64,000 bases of DNA from Dehalococcoidia bacterium (GCA_020850615.1 JADZEI010000012.1:62001-126000), one strand, 5' to 3'. Positions 18,136 to 27,174 are shown, counted from the first letter of the stretch. A program made the numbers and translations. Notes: a model not told the origin generated them from the letters alone.

Positions 18136-19172
18136 CCGCTCGCATCGTGCTGGACGCCATGGGCGGGGACCAGGCCCCGGGCGAAGTCGTCGCTGGTGCG
18201 CTGATGGCAGCGGGGGGTCTCGGCGTCGAGCTGATCCTCGTCGGCAAGGCAGAGGTCATCCGCGAGGAGCTCTCCGGGACGCGCGAGGTCCGCGGCCTGC
18301 GGATCGTCGACGCGCGGGACGTCATCGAGATGGACGAGCATGCCACGGATGCGATCCGTTCGAAGCCGGACAGCTCGATCAACGTCGGGCTGCGCCTGGT
18401 GAAGGCGGGCGAGGCGGACGCGTTCGTCACCGCGGGGAACACGGGCGCGACGATGGCGGGGGCGCTGCTCACACTGGGGCGCATCCGCGGGATCGGGCGG
18501 CCGGCGCTGGCAACCGTGTTCCAGACGGGCCAGGGCGGCCAGACGATCTACCTCGACGTGGGTGCGAACGCCGATTGCCGGCCGATCCACCTGGTCCAGT
18601 TCGCGTACATGGGCGCGGCCTACATCGAGCGGATGTTCGGCATCCAGCGACCGCGCGTGGCGTTGCTGTCCATCGGCGAAGAGGCGACGAAGGGGAACCA
18701 GCTCGTGCTGGAAGTGCACGAGGAGCTCGCGAAGAGCCGCCTGAACTTCATCGGCAACGTCGAAGGCAAGGACCTCGCCCGCGGCGCGGCGGAGGTCATC
18801 GTGATGGACGGCTTCACCGGCAACGTCGTCCTCAAGACGGTCGAGGGCATCGCCGACCTGCTGTTCGACGAGGTGCGGCGGGCGGTAGAGCTGACCCCGT
18901 GGAACCGCGCGGCCGGGCTGATCCTCTACAGCGAGTTGCGCAAGACGAAGCGGCGCCTGGACTATGCCGAGTACGGCGGTGCGCAGCTTCTCGGCGTGAA
19001 CGGGACGACGGTGATCGCGCACGGCCGGTCGAACGCGCGGGCCATCTTCAACGCGATCCGGGCCGCGCGGGACGGGGTGCAGAACGGTGTTGTCTCGGTG
19101 ATCGAAGAGATCGCGCGCGAAGTCCCGGCCCGGCGGAAGGCGGGAGAGGAAGCGGCCCCGGACGAGGAGTAG
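18132..19172 (+). CDS. plsX: Phosphate acyltransferase PlsX
   Basis: PlsX makes acyl-phosphate from acyl-ACP for the PlsY step of phosphatidic acid synthesis. The 346-residue protein has VLDAMGGDQAPGEVV at its start, SSINVGLRLVKAGEADAFVTAGNTGA near residue 80-105, and ALLSIGEEATKGN and VMDGFTGNVVLKTVEG further on, all family hallmarks. It overlaps the methyltransferase gene (ATGA). No fabD/fabH/acpP genes follow, unlike the common plsX-fab arrangement. Confidence 0.97.
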   Translation: MTARIVLDAMGGDQAPGEVVAGALMAAGGLGVELILVGKAEVIREELSGTREVRGLRIVDARDVIEMDEHATDAIRSKPDSSINVGLRLVKAGEADAFVTAGNTGATMAGALLTLGRIRGIGRPALATVFQTGQGGQTIYLDVGANADCRPIHLVQFAYMGAAYIERMFGIQRPRVALLSIGEEATKGNQLVLEVHEELAKSRLNFIGNVEGKDLARGAAEVIVMDGFTGNVVLKTVEGIADLLFDEVRRAVELTPWNRAAGLILYSELRKTKRRLDYAEYGGAQLLGVNGTTVIAHGRSNARAIFNAIRAARDGVQNGVVSVIEEIAREVPARRKAGEEAAPDEE

Positions 19173-19258
19173 GGAAACGCCGGACGGCCACGGCAGGCCG
19201 CCGGAGCGCCGGGCTGTGCTAGACTCAGGCAACATTCTCCCGCGCGCGAGCCGTCCTC

Positions 19259-20908
19259 TTGTCCGAACGCATTCTCGTCTGTGTGGCGTGGCCCTACGCC
19301 AATTACCTGCTGCACGTCGGCCAGATCGCCGGCGCCTACCTGCCGAGCGACATCTTCGCCCGGTATGAGCGCATGGCCGGGAACGACGTGGTCATGGTCT
19401 CTGGTTCGGACTGCCACGGCACGCCGATTACCGTCTCCGCGGAGCGCGAGGGCGTGCAGCCGAGGGACATCGTCGACCGGTACCACCCGAAGATCCTGGA
19501 GACGTGGGAGCGGCTCGGGATTTCGTTCGACACGTTCACGACGACGCTGACGGAGAACCACTACGCGACGACGCAGGAGGTCTTCCTCCGCCTGCTGGAG
19601 CACGGCTACCTGGAGCGCGGGACGCAGGACCAGCTCTACGACCCGCAGGCGGACCGCTTCCTCCCGGACCGGTACGTGGAGGGGACGTGCCCGAAGTGCG
19701 GCTACAAGGAAGCGCGCGGCGACCAGTGCGACAACTGTGGCTCGACGCTGGACGCGACGGAGCTCATCGAACCGCGCAGCCGGATGAGCGGTGCGACGCC
19801 GGTGGTGCGCCAGTCGGAGCACTTCCTGCTGAAGCTGAGCACGTTGCAGGGGGCGCTGGCGGAGTGGGCCGGTAAGCAGGCGCACTGGAGGCGGAACGTC
19901 CTCAACACTACGCTTGGATGGCTGAATGAAGGCCTCAAGGACCGGGCGATCACACGGGACATCAGCTGGGGCGTCCCGGTGCCGGTGGAAGGCTACGATT
20001 CCAAGCGCATTTATGTCTGGTTCGATGCGGTGATCGGCTATCTTTCGGCGACGCGCGAATGGGCCCAGACGCGGGGCGAGCCGGATGGCTGGCGCCGGTA
20101 CTGGGAAGACCCGTCGACGAAGTCGTACTACTTCATCGGCAAGGACAACATCCCGTTCCACACGATCATCTGGCCGGGGATGCTCATCGGCTACGGCGGG
20201 CTGAACCTGCCCTACAACGTGCCAGCGAACCAGTACGTGAACTTTTCGGCGGGCCAGAAACAGAGCAAGTCGAAGGGCACCGGCACCTGGGTGCTGGACC
20301 TGCTCGATACCTACGCGCCGGACACGATCCGGTTCTACCTCACGCAGATCATGCCCGAGACGAGCGATTCGGAGTTCCGCGAGGACGAGCTCATCCGCGC
20401 GAACAACGACGTCCTGATCGCGACGTGGGGGAACCTGGCGAACCGCGTTATCTCGATGATCCACCGCAACTTCGAGGGCGTGGTCCCGGACCCGGGGACG
20501 CTTGCGCCCGAGAGCAGCGAGCTCATCGCCGCAGTCCAGGCAGCGTTCGACGTGGTCGGGCGGGAGTACCACACGTGCAACTTCCGGAACGCGCTCCAGG
20601 AGGGGCTGCGGGTGGCGCAGGCGGCGAACAAGTACCTCGACGAGCGCGCGCCCTGGAAGGCGGTCAAGACGGACCGCGAGCACGCCGGCGAGACGCTCGC
20701 CGTGGCGCTCGACGCGATCAACGGGATCAAGACGCTGCTCCACCCGATCCTGCCGTTTTCGACGGCGCAGCTGCATGAAGACCTCGCGCAGCCGGGGACG
20801 CTGCTCGCCCAGGGGTGGCAGTACGTGCGGGTCGCGCCCGGGACGCAGCTGGCGCCGGCGCGGCCGCTGTACACGAAGATCGACACGGCACCGCAGGCGG
20901 CGTCATGA
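19259..20908 (+). CDS. metG: Methionyl-tRNA synthetase
   Basis: It charges tRNA-Met. The 549-residue enzyme has the HIGH-equivalent region NYLLHVGQIAGAYLPSD near residue 18, and a zinc knuckle CPKCGYKEARGDQCDNCG near 144-161. DISWGVPVPVEGYDSKRIYVWFDAVIGY follows, and the lysine loop is KQSKSKGTG near 338, where Gln replaces Met in KMSKS. It lacks the C-terminal EMAP-II tRNA-binding domain. It starts at a TTG; TAGACT about 34 bases upstream is a plausible -10. The stop overlaps tatD. Confidence 0.97.
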   Translation: MSERILVCVAWPYANYLLHVGQIAGAYLPSDIFARYERMAGNDVVMVSGSDCHGTPITVSAEREGVQPRDIVDRYHPKILETWERLGISFDTFTTTLTENHYATTQEVFLRLLEHGYLERGTQDQLYDPQADRFLPDRYVEGTCPKCGYKEARGDQCDNCGSTLDATELIEPRSRMSGATPVVRQSEHFLLKLSTLQGALAEWAGKQAHWRRNVLNTTLGWLNEGLKDRAITRDISWGVPVPVEGYDSKRIYVWFDAVIGYLSATREWAQTRGEPDGWRRYWEDPSTKSYYFIGKDNIPFHTIIWPGMLIGYGGLNLPYNVPANQYVNFSAGQKQSKSKGTGTWVLDLLDTYAPDTIRFYLTQIMPETSDSEFREDELIRANNDVLIATWGNLANRVISMIHRNFEGVVPDPGTLAPESSELIAAVQAAFDVVGREYHTCNFRNALQEGLRVAQAANKYLDERAPWKAVKTDREHAGETLAVALDAINGIKTLLHPILPFSTAQLHEDLAQPGTLLAQGWQYVRVAPGTQLAPARPLYTKIDTAPQAAS

Positions 20909-21714
20909 GGCTCTTCGATTCGCACAGCCACCTGCAGGACGCGAAGTTCGGTGACGAGACGGCGGCGGTGATCGCACGGTCCCGGGAAGCGGGCGTCGCG
21001 GGGATTCTGCTCTGCGGGTACGATGCGGCCTCGAATGAACAGGCGCTCGCCATCGCCGGCACGAACCCCGGGGTGTTCCCCGCGGTCGGATACCACCCGC
21101 ACGAGGCGGGAACGGTGACGGCGGGCATGCTGGCCGAGCTAGAATCGCTGGCCGCGCGGCCCGAGGTGGTGTGCGTCGGCGAGATTGGCCTGGACCACTA
21201 CTGGGGCACGACCGACCCGGGTGAGCAGCGCGAGCTGCTCGAAGCGCAGCTCGACATCGCGCTGCGCGTTGGCAAGCCGGTATCGCTGCACTCGCGCTCG
21301 GCGGAGGACGCGATGGCTGAGGTGCTCGCACCGTACGCCGGGCGCGCGCGGACTGCCGGAACCGTGCCGGGGGTGATGCACTGCTTCGGCGGCACGCTCG
21401 AGCAGGCGGAGCGCTACACGGAGCTGGGCTTCCTCGTGTCGATCGCCTGCGTGGTGACGTACCCGAAGAACGATGAGGCGCGCCGGCTGGCAGCAGGCCT
21501 GCCGCTCGATGCGATCCTGGTCGAGACGGACAGCCCGTACCTGCCGCCGCAACGGCTGCGCGGCAAGCGCAACGAGCCCGCGTTCGTGCGCGATGCCGTG
21601 GAGGCGATCGCCGCTGTCCGCGGAGTCCCCGCGGCGGAGATCGCCGAAGCCACGACCCGAAACGCCGAGCGGACGTTCGGGGTGCGCGCGCTGGCGCTCG
21701 CGGAGGTGGCCTGA
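20905..21714 (+). CDS. tatD: TatD-family metal-dependent hydrolase
   Basis: The 269-residue product is a TIM-barrel amidohydrolase-type nuclease. FDSHSHLQD near residue 4 supplies metal ligands, then AVGYHPHEA, CVGEIGLDHYW, HSRSAEDAMAEVL, and the C-terminal ILVETDSPYLPPQRLRGKRNEP signature of TatD. The gene overlaps metG by four bases (ATGA); the metG-tatD pair is a conserved bacterial neighbourhood. The family acts as a 3'-5' exonuclease or D-aminoacyl-tRNA processing enzyme; the role here is inferred. Confidence 0.93.
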   Translation: MRLFDSHSHLQDAKFGDETAAVIARSREAGVAGILLCGYDAASNEQALAIAGTNPGVFPAVGYHPHEAGTVTAGMLAELESLAARPEVVCVGEIGLDHYWGTTDPGEQRELLEAQLDIALRVGKPVSLHSRSAEDAMAEVLAPYAGRARTAGTVPGVMHCFGGTLEQAERYTELGFLVSIACVVTYPKNDEARRLAAGLPLDAILVETDSPYLPPQRLRGKRNEPAFVRDAVEAIAAVRGVPAAEIAEATTRNAERTFGVRALALAEVA

Positions 21715-22688
21715 TGCAGGCGCCAGCGAAGTCGCTCTATGGCCCGGTCGCGGAAGACATGATCCTGGTCGAGGATCTGCTGGAGTCGATCAAGCAGGTC
21801 GAGCTGGCGCCGCTGCGGCGGATGCTGGACCACGCGCTCCAGGCGCGGGGGAAGCGCATGCGGCCCGGGCTGGTGCTGTTGGCCGGGAGCTTCGGCGACT
21901 ACAACCTGAACCGGCTGGTGCCGTTGGGCGCGGCGATCGAGCTGCTGCACACGGCCAGCCTCGTGCACGACGACGTGGTCGACGGGGCGATGAGCCGCCG
22001 CGGGCGGCCGACGGCGAACGCGGTGTTCGACAACGCGCTGACCGTGCTGCTCGGGGATTTCATGTTCGCCAACGCGGCGGAGATGGTGACCCGCACGGGC
22101 AGCCTGCACGTGACGCGGCTGTTCGCGCTGGCGCTGATGAAGATGACGAGCGGCGAGCTGGACCAGGATGCGGCCGCGTTCGACGTCGGCAAGGACATCC
22201 AGGCGTACCTCTGGCGGATCGGCGGCAAGACGGCGGCGCTGTTCGGGAACGCGACCGAAGGCGGGGCAGCGCTGGGCGGCTGCGACGAGGCGACCGTAGA
22301 GGCGTTCCGGACATACGGCTACAGCCTCGGGATGGCGTTCCAGATCGTGGACGACATCCTGGACTTCACGGGCGACGAAGAGCTCATGGGGAAGCCGGTC
22401 GGGAGCGACCTGCTGGAGGGCACAATCACGCTGCCGGCGCTACTCCACATGGAGCGCTATCCGCGCGAGAACGCGGTCAAGAAGTACTTCCAGGCGCGGC
22501 GCGGGCGGGACGAGCGGCTGCAGGACGCGATCGAGGCGATCCGCACGTCGGAGGTGCTCGACGTTTCGATGGAGATGGCCCGCGATTATGTCCGGCGGGC
22601 GAACGAGGCGATCGAGCCGCTGCCGCACAACGAGGCATGGCAGAGCATGGTCGAGCTCGGCGAGTACGTGCTGAACCGGAAGAGCTGA
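21714..22688 (+). CDS. Polyprenyl (isoprenyl) diphosphate synthase
   Basis: The 324-residue trans-prenyltransferase condenses isopentenyl diphosphate onto an allylic primer. The first Asp-rich motif is HDDVVDGAMSRRGRPT near residue 84, the second is QIVDDILDFTGD near 211, with GGKTAALF between them. Small residues upstream of the first motif (LLHTASLVHDD) suggest a long-chain product, such as a quinone side chain, which fits a nuo-containing genome. It starts one base inside the tatD stop (TGATG) and ends the operon. Confidence 0.93.
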   Translation: MQAPAKSLYGPVAEDMILVEDLLESIKQVELAPLRRMLDHALQARGKRMRPGLVLLAGSFGDYNLNRLVPLGAAIELLHTASLVHDDVVDGAMSRRGRPTANAVFDNALTVLLGDFMFANAAEMVTRTGSLHVTRLFALALMKMTSGELDQDAAAFDVGKDIQAYLWRIGGKTAALFGNATEGGAALGGCDEATVEAFRTYGYSLGMAFQIVDDILDFTGDEELMGKPVGSDLLEGTITLPALLHMERYPRENAVKKYFQARRGRDERLQDAIEAIRTSEVLDVSMEMARDYVRRANEAIEPLPHNEAWQSMVELGEYVLNRKS

Positions 22689-22690
22689 CC

Positions 22691-22739
22691 CCTCCGCACA
22701 TCGACGGAGGCAGAAAGGACGCCCGCGTGGGCGTCCTTT
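22691..22739. terminator. Bidirectional Rho-independent terminator with a preceding hairpin
   Basis: AAAGGACGCCC (22714-22724) pairs perfectly with GGGCGTCCTTT (22729-22739) over a GCGT loop, giving A/T-rich outer ends usable in both directions. A second hairpin CCTCCG/CGGAGG (22691-22710) lies just before. It separates the plus-strand prenyl synthase from the minus-strand zinc-ribbon gene. Confidence 0.9.
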
Positions 22740-22762
22740 CGCGTTGTGGCGAACGGGATGCG

Positions 22763-23203
22763 TCAGGCGCGGTCGGGTGTGCCCTGCTTGATGATGCGGC
22801 CGGCGTCGTGGAGGGAGGTGACCTCCTGGGGCTTCACGGCGTTGCCCATGGAGTCCACGAGCCCACCTTTGGCGGCAGCTTCGCGCATGTCGGCGAGGTC
22901 CTTCTTCTCGCCCTTGCTGCGGCGCTTCTTCGGCTCGGGCTTGTTGACCTCGGGGTGCTCGTTCGGCCGGCCGCCGGTAATCGGCTTCGAGACCTTGTGG
23001 CCGAGGTGGTAGAACTTGCCGTCATCGGGGATGCGGCGGGGGTAGCCGTCGCGGAAGGTGAACGCGGCGAACGAGGTGGGCATGATGCGCGCCGCGTCCT
23101 TGTAGCATTCGGGGCAGGGCACGGGGTCGCTGGATTCCCGCATGGGGCGCAGCTCTTCGAAGATGCCGTTGCAGGGTTCGCAGTAGTACTCGTACAGGGG
23201 CAT
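22763..23203 (-). CDS. FmdB-family zinc-ribbon protein with long charged tail
   Basis: The 146-residue product begins MPLYEYYCEPCNGIFEEL and has a second pair in PCPECYKDAAR, the four-Cys zinc ribbon of the FmdB/CxxC_CXXC_SSSS family. After residue 60 it has a Lys/Glu-rich extension (NKPEPKKRRSKGEKKDLADMR) that is longer than usual for this family. TACAAT lies about 30 bases upstream of the ATG on the minus strand. A regulatory role is proposed for the family but unproven. Confidence 0.88.
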   Translation of the reverse strand: MPLYEYYCEPCNGIFEELRPMRESSDPVPCPECYKDAARIMPTSFAAFTFRDGYPRRIPDDGKFYHLGHKVSKPITGGRPNEHPEVNKPEPKKRRSKGEKKDLADMREAAAKGGLVDSMGNAVKPQEVTSLHDAGRIIKQGTPDRA

Positions 23204-23232
23204 GGGCGTCGCCTTCGGAGGATTGGTTCGGT

Positions 23233-24030
23233 CTATTGTACGTCCTGCCCGGGGTTTGGGATCGACGCCCGGGAAAGGCGTGCTACCTCGTCCAGGTGGC
23301 GGCGGCTCACCACCTCGCGTTCGAGCACGTGCTGGATGACGTCGGTGAGGGCGCCCTGGAGCAGGCGGGCGAGGTCGGGGTCGATGCGGAGGGCGGCGAA
23401 CTGGTCGATGCCGCAGCCACGGGCGTAGCGCAGCACCTTGATGCCGGCCACGGGCACGATGCGCCCCGTACCGGCAGCGGCCCGGCAGGCGACGCAGACG
23501 AGCCCGCCGGCGGAGGGCGCGAGCAGGGTGTCGGCGGGGGGGAGGCGGTCGCCGCAGGAGGCGCAGGCGTCGACCTGGAGCTCGAAGCCGGTCAGGGCGA
23601 GGAGGTGCAACTCGAAGAAGCGCACCACGTGGGCGGGCGCGCCCGCGGCGAGGGCGTCGAAGGTGGCGAGGAGGAGTTCGTAGAGCCCGGGGTTCTCGGC
23701 GTGCTCGATGGTGAAGCGGTCGATGAGCTCGGCGACGTAGATGGCGAGGGCGGAGCGGTCCAGGTCCTCGCGGAGGGGGCGGTAGGCTTCGATGGTCTCG
23801 GCCTGGGTGAACACGTCGAGCGAGCGGCCGCGGGCGATGAGGAGCTCGGTGCGGGTGAGCGGTTCCAGGTGGCCGCGCATGCGGCTGCGCGCCTTGCGGA
23901 CGCCCCGGGCCACGGCTTCGAACTTACCGGCGCCGGGCGAGAAGACGGTGAACACGCTGTCGGCCTCGCCGAGATTGCGGCGGCGAAGGATGACGCCCTC
24001 GGTCTTGTAGACGCGTGTGCGGGAGGTCAT
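23233..24030 (-). CDS. recO: DNA repair protein RecO
   Basis: RecO loads RecA on SSB-coated gaps together with RecR. The 265-residue protein has an N-terminal OB fold (TEGVILRRRNLGEADSVFTVFS). The central helical domain includes LAIYVAELIDRF and FELHLLALTGFE. A zinc finger follows with CASCGDRLPP and CVACR. recR lies upstream on the same strand, with a repeat tract between them. It ends about 30 bp before the zinc-ribbon gene. Confidence 0.95.
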   Translation of the reverse strand: MTSRTRVYKTEGVILRRRNLGEADSVFTVFSPGAGKFEAVARGVRKARSRMRGHLEPLTRTELLIARGRSLDVFTQAETIEAYRPLREDLDRSALAIYVAELIDRFTIEHAENPGLYELLLATFDALAAGAPAHVVRFFELHLLALTGFELQVDACASCGDRLPPADTLLAPSAGGLVCVACRAAAGTGRIVPVAGIKVLRYARGCGIDQFAALRIDPDLARLLQGALTDVIQHVLEREVVSRRHLDEVARLSRASIPNPGQDVQ

Positions 24031-24033
24031 GGG

Positions 24034-24120
24034 GGCTGTTGGCTATTGGCTGTTGGCTGTTGGCCGGTGGTGGCTATCGGCTGTCGGCCGTCGGCCTTCG
24101 GCTTTCGGCTGTCGGCTGTC
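24034..24120. repeat. Heptamer-period tandem repeat tract
   Basis: Four units of GGCTGTT/GGCTATT type (24034-24061), an irregular ten bases, then seven units reading GGCTATC, GGCTGTC, GGCCGTC, GGCCTTC, GGCTTTC, GGCTGTC, GGCTGTC (24072-24120). All begin with GG on a seven-base period. It lies between recR and recO. The same units recur near 44.7 and 47.0 kb. Confidence 0.88.
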
Positions 24121-24222
24121 GGCGCCGCGAGTGCTTGGCCTGCGATGCCTCGCGGCGCGCCCGTCTCGGAGGGAGCGGGGCAGCGGTGGGTTAGGGCGGC
24201 GGGCATGGCCGTGGGGTGTGGC

Positions 24223-24834
24223 CTAGAAGGCCTGGCGGCCTTCGAGCGCGCGGGAGAGGGTGACGTCGTCGGTGTACTCGAGGTCGGCGCCGCTGGGGAG
24301 GCCGCGGGCGAGGCGGGTGACGCGGACGCCGAGGGGGCCGGTGAGCCGGTGGAGGTACATCGCGGTGGCTTCGCCTTCGAGGCTGGGGTTCGTGGCCATG
24401 ATGACCTCGGTGACCTCCCCGGACTCGAGGCGCTTGAGCAGCTCGCGGATGTGAAGGTGCTCCGGGCCGATGCCGTCCATGGGGTTCAGGACGCCGTGGA
24501 GGACGTGGTAGCGCCCGCGGAAGCCGCCGGCCCGTTCGAGCGCGAGGATGTCGAGCGGCTGTTCGACCACGCAGACGACCGTGGTGTCGCGGCGCGGGTC
24601 GGTGCAGTAGGAGCAGGGGTCGCGCTCAGTGATGTTGCAGCACTGCGAGCAGAGGGCGATGCGTTCCTTGACGTCGCGCAGGGCGGTCGCGAGGGCCTCC
24701 GCCTCGGCGGCGGGGGCCCGGAGGATGTGGTAGGCGAGGCGCTGGGCCGACTTCGGGCCGATGCCGGGGAGCTTGTGGAAGGCGTCGATCAGCCGCGTGA
24801 TCGGCTCCGGCGTGCCGGCCATCGGTTCGGCCAT
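24223..24834 (-). CDS. recR: Recombination protein RecR
   Basis: RecR forms a DNA clamp that works with RecO in gap repair. The 203-residue protein has the helix-hairpin-helix LPGIGPKSAQRLAYHIL near residue 23, and the zinc finger CSQCCNITERDPCSYC near 62-77. The Toprim domain begins VCVVEQPLDILALERA near 86 and ends with TRLARGLPSGADLEYTDDVTLSRALEGR. All are canonical. It sits directly after ybaB in the standard dnaX-ybaB-recR order. Confidence 0.97.
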   Translation of the reverse strand: MAEPMAGTPEPITRLIDAFHKLPGIGPKSAQRLAYHILRAPAAEAEALATALRDVKERIALCSQCCNITERDPCSYCTDPRRDTTVVCVVEQPLDILALERAGGFRGRYHVLHGVLNPMDGIGPEHLHIRELLKRLESGEVTEVIMATNPSLEGEATAMYLHRLTGPLGVRVTRLARGLPSGADLEYTDDVTLSRALEGRQAF

Positions 24835-24841
24835 GGCGCTG

Positions 24842-25231
24842 CTACCCGAGCCCGAGGCCGGGGAGGTTCAGGCCGCCGGTGATGGCGCCATAGGACTTCG
24901 CCTGGAGCTCATCGGACTTCGCGGTGGCGTCGGCGATCGCCGCCATGATGAGCTCCTGGAGCATCTCGACATCGTCGGGGTCGACGACGTCGGGCTGGAT
25001 CGTGATGCCGGTGATCTTCTGTTCGCCGGACATGGTGACCTTGACGACGCCGCCGCCGGCGGAGCCTTCGACGGTGGCCTGGCGGAGCTCCTCCTGGGCC
25101 TTCGCGAGCATTTCCTGGGCTGCGGCGAGGGGGTTGCCGGCGCCGCCGCCGGGCACACCCGCGCCCATGCCGGGGAGGCCGCCTCCACCACCGCGCCGGA
25201 GATAGCGGTTCCGGCCGCTGCTTTTCGCCAT
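24842..25231 (-). CDS. ybaB: YbaB/EbfC nucleoid-associated protein
   Basis: The 129-residue product has a Gly-rich, basic N-terminal extension of about 30 residues, then the YbaB core: AQEMLAKAQEELRQATVEGSAGGGVVKVTMSG and ITIQPDVVDPDDVEMLQELIMAAIADA. The family binds DNA as a dimer. It lies exactly between dnaX (whose stop abuts this ATG) and recR, the classical arrangement. The N-terminal Gly/Pro/Met tract is unusual for E. coli-like members. Confidence 0.93.
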   Translation of the reverse strand: MAKSSGRNRYLRRGGGGGLPGMGAGVPGGGAGNPLAAAQEMLAKAQEELRQATVEGSAGGGVVKVTMSGEQKITGITIQPDVVDPDDVEMLQELIMAAIADATAKSDELQAKSYGAITGGLNLPGLGLG

Positions 25232-26782
25232 TTACTGTTCCTTCCCAACGGGGATAGCGCCCGGGATGGCGCGGGCGGCCTCCACGAGGTGGCCTTTGCG
25301 CGCCGACCGGCTCGCCTGCGGCTGGTCTTTCTCCAGCAGGCTGACCTTCAGTGTGACAGGCCTGCCCAGAAGGGTCTCGGCCTGCTGTTCGACGAGCTGG
25401 CGGCAGTCGGTGTCGACCTTCTGCATGTGCATGGGCATGAAGAACCCGAGCTCGAGCTCGCCTTCGGCGAGGGAGACGACCCGGCAGCTGCCATTGAGCC
25501 AGGCGGCGAGGCGGCCGTTCGCCATCTTGCAGTGCTCGTAGAGGTTCTTGAGGAAGCGCTCTTCCTGGCTGGCCGGGGCTGTGCCGCCGGAGTCGCCGCT
25601 GCCCTGGGCCGGGCGGCCGGCGGCTGCGCGGCCCTGCTGGCGTCCGGCCGGGGCACCTGCGGGCACGGCACCGGCCGCTGCCACCGGCGCTACCAGGGGA
25701 CCGACGATCGCCGCGCCGATCGCGACTTCCAGCGGCACCGGACTCGATGGATCGAGGCGGAAGTCGGCCTTCGCGAGCTGCTCGATGGCGCCGAGCAGCT
25801 TGGGCACCACGCCCGGGAGCTCCTTCGCGGTTGTGGCGAGCTCGCGGTGGCTGCCGGTTTCGTCGATGCGGCCGCGCACGACCTGGGGCAGGATCTCGCG
25901 GAGGATATCGACGGTTTCGCGGGTGAACCGGGCGATGTCGATGCCGTCGTCGGCGACGGAGCGGGCGATGTCGAGCCCGGTGGCGAGGTCGTCGTCGACC
26001 AGGGCGCGGGCGAGCTGCTCGCTGCGCGGGTCGTGGACGAGGCCGAGGGCTTCGAGCACGTCATCGAGCGATGGCTGCCTGCCGTAGCGCGCGGCGACCT
26101 GTTCGAGCAGGGTGATGGCGTCGCGCATGCCGCCGCGCGAGCGGATGGCGATGCGGAGCAGGCCCTCCTCCGGGACGGAGATGCCTTCGCCTTCGCAGAC
26201 GAACTGCAGGCGCCGGACGATGGCCTCGTTCTGCACGCGATGGAAGTCGAACCGCTGGCAGCGGGAGATGATGGTCGCGGGGACGTTGTGCAGGTCGGTG
26301 GTCGCGAGGATGAAGATGGGCGAGAGGTCGCGGCCATCGAGGCTGCGGTGCTTCGGCGGCTCTTCGAGCGTCTTCAGGAGCGCGTTGAAGGCCGCATCGG
26401 TGAGCATATGAACTTCGTCGAGGAGGTACACCTTGCGGGCGAGGTCGCTGGGGGCGAAGGCGGCGCGTTCGCGGAGCTCGCGGATGTCGTCGATGCCGCG
26501 GTTGCTGGCGGCGTCCATCTCGATGAGGTCCAGGGCGGAGCCGTTGGCGATGGCGATGCAGCCGGAGCAGGCGCCGCAGGGGTCGCCGTCCTTCAGGTTG
26601 GCGCAGTTCACGGCCTTCGCGAGGATGCGGGCGGTGGTCGTCTTGCCGGTGCCGCGGGGGCCTGCGAACAGGTAGCCGTGGGCGACCTGGCCGGTGCGGA
26701 GAGCGTTGCGCAGGGTGGTGACCACATGATCCTGCCCGACGACTTCATCGAAGCCGGCCGGCCGGTATTTGCCGTAGAGCAC
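25232..26782 (-). CDS. dnaX: DNA polymerase III gamma/tau subunit
   Basis: DnaX is the ATPase of the clamp loader. The 516-residue protein shows FDEVVGQDHVV, Walker A GPRGTGKTTTAR near residue 42, a zinc module CANLKDGDPCGACSGC, Walker B LLDEVHML near 122, and sensor region IFILATTDLHNVP. A Gly/Ala/Gln-rich linker (about 375-405) leads to a C-terminal domain, so it is tau-like in length. It starts at a GTG with GAGG upstream; TATACT lies further upstream on the same strand. Confidence 0.96.
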   Translation of the reverse strand: MLYGKYRPAGFDEVVGQDHVVTTLRNALRTGQVAHGYLFAGPRGTGKTTTARILAKAVNCANLKDGDPCGACSGCIAIANGSALDLIEMDAASNRGIDDIRELRERAAFAPSDLARKVYLLDEVHMLTDAAFNALLKTLEEPPKHRSLDGRDLSPIFILATTDLHNVPATIISRCQRFDFHRVQNEAIVRRLQFVCEGEGISVPEEGLLRIAIRSRGGMRDAITLLEQVAARYGRQPSLDDVLEALGLVHDPRSEQLARALVDDDLATGLDIARSVADDGIDIARFTRETVDILREILPQVVRGRIDETGSHRELATTAKELPGVVPKLLGAIEQLAKADFRLDPSSPVPLEVAIGAAIVGPLVAPVAAAGAVPAGAPAGRQQGRAAAGRPAQGSGDSGGTAPASQEERFLKNLYEHCKMANGRLAAWLNGSCRVVSLAEGELELGFFMPMHMQKVDTDCRQLVEQQAETLLGRPVTLKVSLLEKDQPQASRSARKGHLVEAARAIPGAIPVGKEQ

Positions 26783-26885
26783 GCGAGCCTCGCGGGGGTG
26801 GACGTAGGCCCAGTATAGAACAGATGTGCAGGCGGCGGCGGGGCCGTGTCACCCCACGGGGACGTGGCCGCAGTACACTGGCACC

Positions 26886-27158
26886 ATGGCTGCCGTCGTT
26901 GCCCTCGATTCGCTGCTGGTCCAGCGCCCGGGATACCGGGAAGGGCGGCCGTGCCTTCGCGGTACGGGGATCACCGTGCACGCAGTGGCCGCGGCCCATA
27001 TGAATGGCGCGACCGCGGAAGAGCTGTGCGCGGAGAACGACGACCTCGACCCGAGCCTGATCCACGCGGCGCTGGCGTACTACTACGCCAATCGGTCCGC
27101 CATCGAGGCGGACCTGGCGCGGGACGCCGAGGTGGGCGAGCAACTCGCGGCCAGATGA
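26886..27158 (+). CDS. DUF433 domain protein
   Basis: The 90-residue product matches DUF433, a small HTH-like family often acting as an antitoxin: RPGYREGRPCLRGTGITVHAVAAAHMNGATAEELCAEN, then DPSLIHAALAYYYANR. ATG 26886 follows TACACT by six bases, so it looks leaderless. DUF433 genes are often followed by a PIN-like DUF5615 toxin. Here the next gene is convergent ybeY, so no partner is adjacent and it appears solitary. Confidence 0.85.
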   Translation: MAAVVALDSLLVQRPGYREGRPCLRGTGITVHAVAAAHMNGATAEELCAENDDLDPSLIHAALAYYYANRSAIEADLARDAEVGEQLAAR

Positions 27159-27174
27159 AGGACGAGCGCAGCGC

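Noticed and set aside
24034-24120. CRISPR-like array
   Set aside because: Units are only seven bases with no unique spacers, so it is a simple tandem tract; no cas gene in the window.
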